From contig NW_020313057.1 in the NCBI RefSeq assembly GCF_003265705.1, positions 6,435,363-6,499,362 on the forward strand: DNA of 64,000 nt. The letters run 5' to 3'. Origin of the DNA: Callorhinus ursinus. Lineage: Eukaryota; Chordata; Mammalia; Carnivora; Otariidae. This document shows, in pieces, positions 58,800-64,000 of the stretch. Under the pieces are notes generated by a model. That model had not been told where the DNA came from, ran no database searches, and was given only the letters and a program-made list of their open reading frames with translations. Position 1 is the first letter of the stretch. Every line of letters starts with the position of its first letter. Made by a program: the position numbers and the translations under genes.

Positions 58800-59065
58800 G
58801 TGGCTTCTAAGAACTTAGGACTTGAAGTTGCACAGATCTGAATTGAAATCCCCCCAAGCTCATCGGTTTGTTAGCTGTAAGGCTGTGGGCAATTATTTAA
58901 TCTCTCCAAGTCTCAGTTTCCTTAGCTGGAGATAGGGGCAAAATCCACCTCATAGGGTTTTTTCAATGATTAAAAGAGGAAATACATATAAAGTGAACAG
59001 TACAGGGTCTAGCACAAACTAAGTGCTGTTTACATTATAATAAACACTTAATGTTACTATTTAAA
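58800..59065 (+). repeat. MIR SINE relic, near full length
   Basis: Sense MIR: TGTTAGCTGTAAGGCTGTGG, GCAATTATTTAATCTCTCCA, AGTCTCAGTTTCCTTAGCTG, CACCTCATAGGGTTTTTTCA, ACAGTACAGGGTCTAGCACA and terminal TAATAAACACTTAATGTTAC. Confidence 0.9.
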
Positions 59066-59069
59066 GAGT

Positions 59070-60000
59070 GACAAACGGATACTCCCAACAGGTTGAATTA
59101 TCTCTCACCCAAATAGAAATAAATGAAAATGTTTATTTCAATTATATTCTTTTCTTTCCCGGTACATGAGGATATAAGGAGAAAATGCCTATAGTCCTCA
59201 GAAAGTGGATCAAGTGTAACAACTAGGGAGACTGTTCTGCAGGGACAGAAGGGTTCACGGTAGAACACAGGAAACAGAAGTGTCCAAGTCTGTCTGTCTG
59301 CCTCTTTCTCATTGTCCATGTTGCTTTAAAACATTAAGCAAAAAAGGTCATTTAGAGTCATGTTAATTGTGGTATTGCCAGAGAGCAGTGGATAACTCTT
59401 TCCTCTGCCAGAAACCTTTATTTCTTTTTTAAAGGAAGGGGAAAAAGCAGGAGGTGCTCAGTGGAGCCATTCTGGTCGTCTATGGACCCTGCTGCCTGCT
59501 CAAATATGGGGAACGTGCATTAAAAGGTGGATGCTTTCAAGGCACCTTTGAGGTTCTCAATAGATGTCATCTACTTTAGTAACCTTAGGTTCGATACCAG
59601 TGCTCGGTTATTTTGAGATACAGAGTGGAGAACATAATTTTCCTTTTAAGAGACAACAGATTAAGGCCACGCATCTATTTACTAGCATGACCCATAGCTA
59701 TCTAATGTTCCATACATAATAGGAACTTTTTTTTTCTTGTTTACAAAGAGATACATCTTTTAATGGGGCAAGGTAGATTTTGAATGCAACCCTTGATTGC
59801 GTGTGGACTAATATTAACTTAAAATAATTCAAGCAGAGGGTATCCTAATCCACCCTAGTTTGATTTTCTCTATTGTTTGGCTAAATCCATATATTTTTCT
59901 GTATGGATAGGTACATTTAGTGTTTGTCTGGGATATCAAAAGCCCAGAGTTTAATCTTGTTATGCTTTTCATAGATGTGTTTGATAGTGATTGCAACATT
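59070..60000. other. Unassigned non-coding sequence
   Basis: No gene or repeat recognised. Confidence 0.35.
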
Positions 60001-60004
60001 TAGA

Positions 60005-60135
60005 TGATAAACTGTGAGAACATGGACCGGGCCCTTTACATGTTTTATATTCCCCCTCCCTCCTCTCCCCAAGGTCAAGTACAGGACAGAACATGTAATA
60101 GATGCTCAACAAACCCTCACTGATGGCTTTAGTGT
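60005..60135 (+). repeat. L2 LINE 3' end
   Basis: ATGATAAACTGTGAGAACAT, then CAAGTACAGGACAGAACATG, then AATAGATGCTCAACAAACC: a diverged sense L2 3' terminus. Confidence 0.55.
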
Positions 60136-60139
60136 TTAC

Positions 60140-60910
60140 GTGAACAACTCTACTGTAGAATATAATGGTGAGGAACTTTGATAGGTGTATAAAATAGTGG
60201 GCTCAGGAAGAAATTGTCAAATCTCCCACTCATATATCTATTGCTTTCTTTTTATGATAATTGGAATAATCCATCAGCTTTTCTATGTATCGATACTACT
60301 ATGTGTAAGATGAGATATTGCAAAGTATTGTCTCTAATATTAAGAGAACTTGGGATATACAGTGGTATTTCACAATGCCCATTTCTTTGGGAATGGTCAA
60401 AGACCCTGGGTTACTCCTACTACTTTACTGATCAGTAACAAATCTACTAAAAGAAAATGTCCATATGGTATCAGGAAAGGAAGTGCTTACACCAGGTCAA
60501 TTCAACTTTAAAGGAAAACATTCTCAATTCTAATATTTCAAAATCCTTCTCCATTTCACTTGTGGCAACTACCTTTTTATCATTTCCCTTTAAAGGAAAA
60601 ATAGTAAACTGAACATATAGTGATTCTTACAGAATGTTCTACATGATACAAGGCTGACATTCATGTATTAATGTGATGTGTATGAAACAACCCTTGCTCT
60701 GTGCCAGACAAAAATTGCTCTGCGTTTGACCACAAAGACTCACTGGGTCTCCATGAAACAGCAATATATATTCTGCTCTGGACTGTCAAGGAAAGCTCAG
60801 AGGTAGGCTGGCAAAGTGGCATTTTCTAGGCAGAAGGACATCACAAGCAGGGCTTGGAGGGATGAGGGCACAGAGTAGCCTATGGCTTAGTAAGGAATTT
60901 GGGCTTTTGC
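60140..60910. other. Unassigned non-coding sequence
   Basis: No gene or repeat recognised. Confidence 0.35.
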
Positions 60911-60914
60911 TAAA

Positions 60915-61580
60915 GGCAGTGAGGTTTGATTTATTTTATTGCATTAAAATATACATAACATGTACTTTACCACTTTAATCATTTTTAAGTGCACGGTTTA
61001 GCAGCATTAAGTACATCCACACTGTTGTGCAACCATCACTACCATCCATCTCCAGAATTTTTTCATCTTGTGAAGTCAAAACTCTGTACCCAGGAAATAA
61101 TAACTCTTCATTCCTCCTCTACCAAGCCTCTGGCAAGCACCGTTCTACTTTGTGTCTCTATGAACTTGACTAATCTAGGTTCCTCATAGAAGCAGAATGG
61201 TACAATATTTGTCCTTCCATTCTAATTGGCTTATTTCACTTAGCACAATGTCTTCAAGATTTATCCATATTGTAGCACGTGCCATGTTTTCCTTCCTTTT
61301 TAATGGTGACAAATACTCTGCTGTGTGTAGAGACTCCAATTTGTTTATCCATTCTTCTGTTGCTGGACGCTTGGGTTGCTTCCAACTTCTGGCTATAGTG
61401 AATAATGCTGCAATGAACATGGAAAATACATGTATGTCTTTGAGACGGTGATCTCATTTCCTTTGGATATAGACTCAGAAGTGCAATTGCTGGATGATAT
61501 GGTAATTCTATGTTTAATTTTTTGAGGAACTGCCTTACTGTTTTCCGCAGCAGCTGCACAATTTGAACATGCCTAAATGA
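60915..61580 (-). mobile_element. Old L1 ORF2 3' end and UTR, antisense
   Basis: On the minus strand, overlapping frames encode pieces of the L1 ORF2 C-terminus: ELPYHPAIALLSLYPKE (61254-61559 frame), then MFIAALFTIARSWKQP and WINLEDIVLSEISQLEWK (61184-61420 frame). The switch between frames marks at least one frameshift. The plus-strand left part is the complement of the 3' UTR (ACCATCACTACCATCCATCT). A dead fragment of an ancient L1. Confidence 0.88.
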
Positions 61581-61589
61581 GGTTTGATT

Positions 61590-62096
61590 TTTTTTTTTTT
61601 TAAGGATTTTAAGCTAGTGAGAGACTGATCATTTGGTGGAGAGAGCTCTCTGCCTGCGGTGGAGAGGATGGATGGAAGGCAGCAGGGCTGGAGTTAGGTT
61701 GCTGGTAACCAGCTTGGCGATGAGGAAGATGGGAACCAAGGCTAGCTAGCCCTGTGTGAATGAGGACAGATGATGAGCTGCAGAGATTCTCTGAGAAGTA
61801 CAATCAAGTGCTTAAGGAAGCTTTGTCACAATGGCATCACCAATAACCAATCGCAGCCCTGATGGAAAATTAAGGAAAGAGTAAATCCTAAACTATTAAA
61901 TGAGTTACCTGAGAAGGGGTGGGGAATGGAATAACAGAAGTGAGAAGAAGGGGTATGAAGAGGAGGAGGAAAGAGTGGAACCAGGATATCCAAGGAAGAA
62001 AAGGAAAAAGACCGGAAGAAACTGATCCTATGAATAGGTTTACGAAAAGATGATCATGTAGTCTTCTATACCACAGAGCTTTTTAAAAGTTTATTG
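61590..62096. other. Unassigned non-coding sequence
   Basis: Purine-rich patches (61905-62025). No gene or repeat recognised. Confidence 0.35.
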
Positions 62097-62107
62097 AGAT
62101 GTACTTG

Positions 62108-62262
62108 GTTGGGATAACCTGGTGATGGGCAATAAGGAGGGCACATGATGTGATGAGCACTGGGTGTTATACACAACTAATGAATTGTTGAACATTACAT
62201 CAAAAACCAGTGATGTGCTATATGCTGGCTAACTGAACATAATAATAATAATAATGAGAAGA
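62108..62262 (+). mobile_element. Severely 5'-truncated L1 with (AAT)n tail
   Basis: About 155 bases of L1 3' end (CCTGGTGATGGGCAATAAGG, GAGCACTGGGTGTTATACAC, AACATTACATCAAAAACCAG) ending in ATAATAATAATAATGAGAAG. A perfect 11-bp duplication AGATGTACTTG flanks it (62097-62107, 62263-62273). Confidence 0.92.
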
Positions 62263-62274
62263 AGATGTACTTGA

Positions 62275-64000
62275 GAAGTAGTGAACAAAGCAAGAGACAA
62301 GAGAAGTACATGTACTTCTCAAATAAGAATGGGGTAGTTATAGGGCAGACCAGCTAGTTCATCACTTTCGTATTGGGGCTTAACTGGATCACCTATTTAA
62401 CTGAGCAAAAGATCACACTGGCTTTGTGTGTGAATGTAAAGCGCACTTTTGTTTTTGAGATGAGAATAGGAATTCACATTCCATAAGGATTCACAAGTCA
62501 CAAAAGTAAGAAAACCAACATAAACAGTTTGGGCAATGGATTTCTTGCAGTTCAGCTGAGAAAATCCTAAGATTAGAAATACGGTCCAGTTACCACCCAC
62601 ATTCAGGGAAACACAGGGTCACCAGCTTATAAGTGTGATTAGAATGGAGATTATCTTCCTGACGATATTGAAGAGCAGGAGCAAAAGAGTACCAAACGAA
62701 TGTGAAACTATTCCTAGTGCAGACGCTGCTGGAAACCTCATTTAGCCATATTTTCGAATGGATATGCTATGCAAACAAGTGTAATTTCTGTGCAAGACAA
62801 TTCTGCATTTATTGAATTTGTCTGGATGAAGTTTTTGAAACATACTGAATAAAATATATTCCGGAGATTGTAATGTTAGTGAAAGGGGCTGGATTGAAGT
62901 ACCTAGACGCATTTGTTTGCTCTGCTGGGGAAGCCTCGTTGCCAAGCAAGTTCCTCTAACCTTGACCTTGGGAGACAAACCACCTCCGAGCAGGAGGAAT
63001 CAAGTGGTTTTCTAGCTGTGATGAGATTTAAGTTTTCTTTAGCTTGTCCCCCTAGAGACATTTAAATAGTATTGATTTTCTTACAACAACCACTGGGGAG
63101 CAAATAATAACTAATTTTATGAGAACCTCACATAATCTGCCCGACTACTGCTGTATTTTTACGTGACCTTCTCATTTTCAGTTTGGAAGGTCATCTTTTG
63201 GAGGTGAAACGTCTCAGGTCCTAAGACGCTTCCATTTGAAACAAAGCTTACTTTCACTTCCACGTAGCCTTTCTTTATGAATTCCCTTGGGCGAGTTTTG
63301 TCAGTTCCTGTTTCTTGGTTTCCACCTGATGACAAGCCTATTTTACCTCTCAGGATTCAGAGATGGGAGACAGATGGCCATTCTCAGCCCAGAGACTTGC
63401 ACTAATTTGTAACCTACCCACATGTTCCTACTAACTGCCCTTCCTCCTCCTCCTCTTCTGTATTCTACGTAGTGTGTGTGTGTGTGTGTGTGTGTGTTTT
63501 ACATTAATATATGTGTGCGTGTGAATAATTTCCAATTTATTGTGTATATGCTCTCTCCTTGGCCACATAGACTATAATCTCTGGAATAACATTTTCATTT
63601 CTTATGTTTTTTTTTCTTCAAAATCATCAAAGACAGGTTTGCCTCCACACTGAATACCCATTAGTGTTTTCAATGGAATGAAGTCCAAAAGAATAACCAC
63701 AGTCAAACTTTCTGGGGAAGACAAGGGCATTTTTCAGAGAATAGTCATGCTAGGATAACTGGCAGATGTCATGTGTAACAGAGAAAAATGATTTCTACTT
63801 ATGGGAATTTTGCAAGTCTTAAGACTAAAATCTCCAACCATAGATCCCCCCCCATATCTTTTAATGGCAGAACTGTTTCCAATTTAGGCAAAACTGACCT
63901 ACTCTCTAGTAATTAGGCAAGCCAAAAGGCTCACTTTACCCAAGTCTTAATATCAAATGGACACCATCCTAAGAAATAGTCAACAATTCATTTAAATTCG
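62275..64000. other. Repeat-poor terminal stretch
   Basis: About 1.7 kb with no recognised interspersed repeat; the only simple repeat called is the (GT)n at 63472-63498. No gene recognised. Possible constrained non-coding DNA in 62740-63300 (see findings). Confidence 0.35.
63472..63498. repeat. (GT)n microsatellite
   Basis: About 13 GT units after TACGTA. Confidence 0.97.

Noticed and set aside
61184..61559. Minus-strand frames with clear protein similarity
   Set aside because: The similarity is to the L1 ORF2 C-terminus, split between frames. Annotated as an L1 relic and not as a host gene.

Overview
The window looks like nuclear DNA from a mammal of the order Carnivora. The main evidence is nine recognisable CAN-SINE copies: tRNA-Lys-derived heads such as GGGGCACCTGAGTGGCTCAG, a (CT)n stretch and an A-rich tail. 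There are also several L1 3' ends of the kind found in carnivores. The SINE bodies fit the arctoid type (bears, pinnipeds, mustelids and relatives) better than the types I know from dogs or cats, and no dog-type SINEC_Cf copy was seen. Species cannot be fixed by eye. Older mammalian repeats (MIR, L2, MER5A-like, Tigger-like, MLT1-type MaLR) fill much of the rest.

I find no convincing protein-coding gene, rRNA, tRNA, CRISPR array or CpG island. The longest open frame is 168 codons, and the reading frames look like chance or repeat-derived frames. The window is therefore either intergenic (gene-desert-like) or deep inside long introns. Three spots have paired splice-site-like signals around a short open stretch. 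The best is 54 nt at 26861-26914. These are candidates only.

Layout. 1-8.3 kb: mostly unique sequence with MIR/L2 relics, one SINE and a (TG)n tract. 8.35-9.8 kb: an L2 3' end split by a MaLR proviral relic with TG..CA ends and a 5-bp GAAGG target duplication. 10.9-12.6 kb: an LTR-like stretch, a second MLT1-type LTR, a MIR and a SINE. 13-17.3 kb: long, mostly repeat-poor, AT-rich DNA. 17.3-18.1 kb: an ERV-LTR-like block. 20.3-22.8 kb: a MIR split by a SINE, then an old L1-type 3' UTR split by a Tigger-like DNA transposon. 24.5-31 kb: SINEs, a tiny 5'-truncated L1 with a 17-bp duplication, the 54-nt exon candidate, and a MER5A-like element. 31-45 kb: sparse repeats and a long pyrimidine tetranucleotide tract. 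45-56 kb: a LINE-rich block containing two related 5'-truncated L1 copies (one with a probable 3' transduction) and a roughly 4-kb old L1 that itself hosts an antisense L1, a (GT)n tract and a SINE. 57-64 kb: L2, MIR, an antisense L1 piece, a small L1 with a (AAT)n tail, and repeat-poor sequence.

No genes working together can be described. What can be read here is the history of retrotransposition. Most younger insertions have clear target-site duplications, and their nesting gives a relative order. Family names come from recalled consensus patterns, not a database search. Boundaries are accurate to a few bases where a duplication is quoted and approximate elsewhere.
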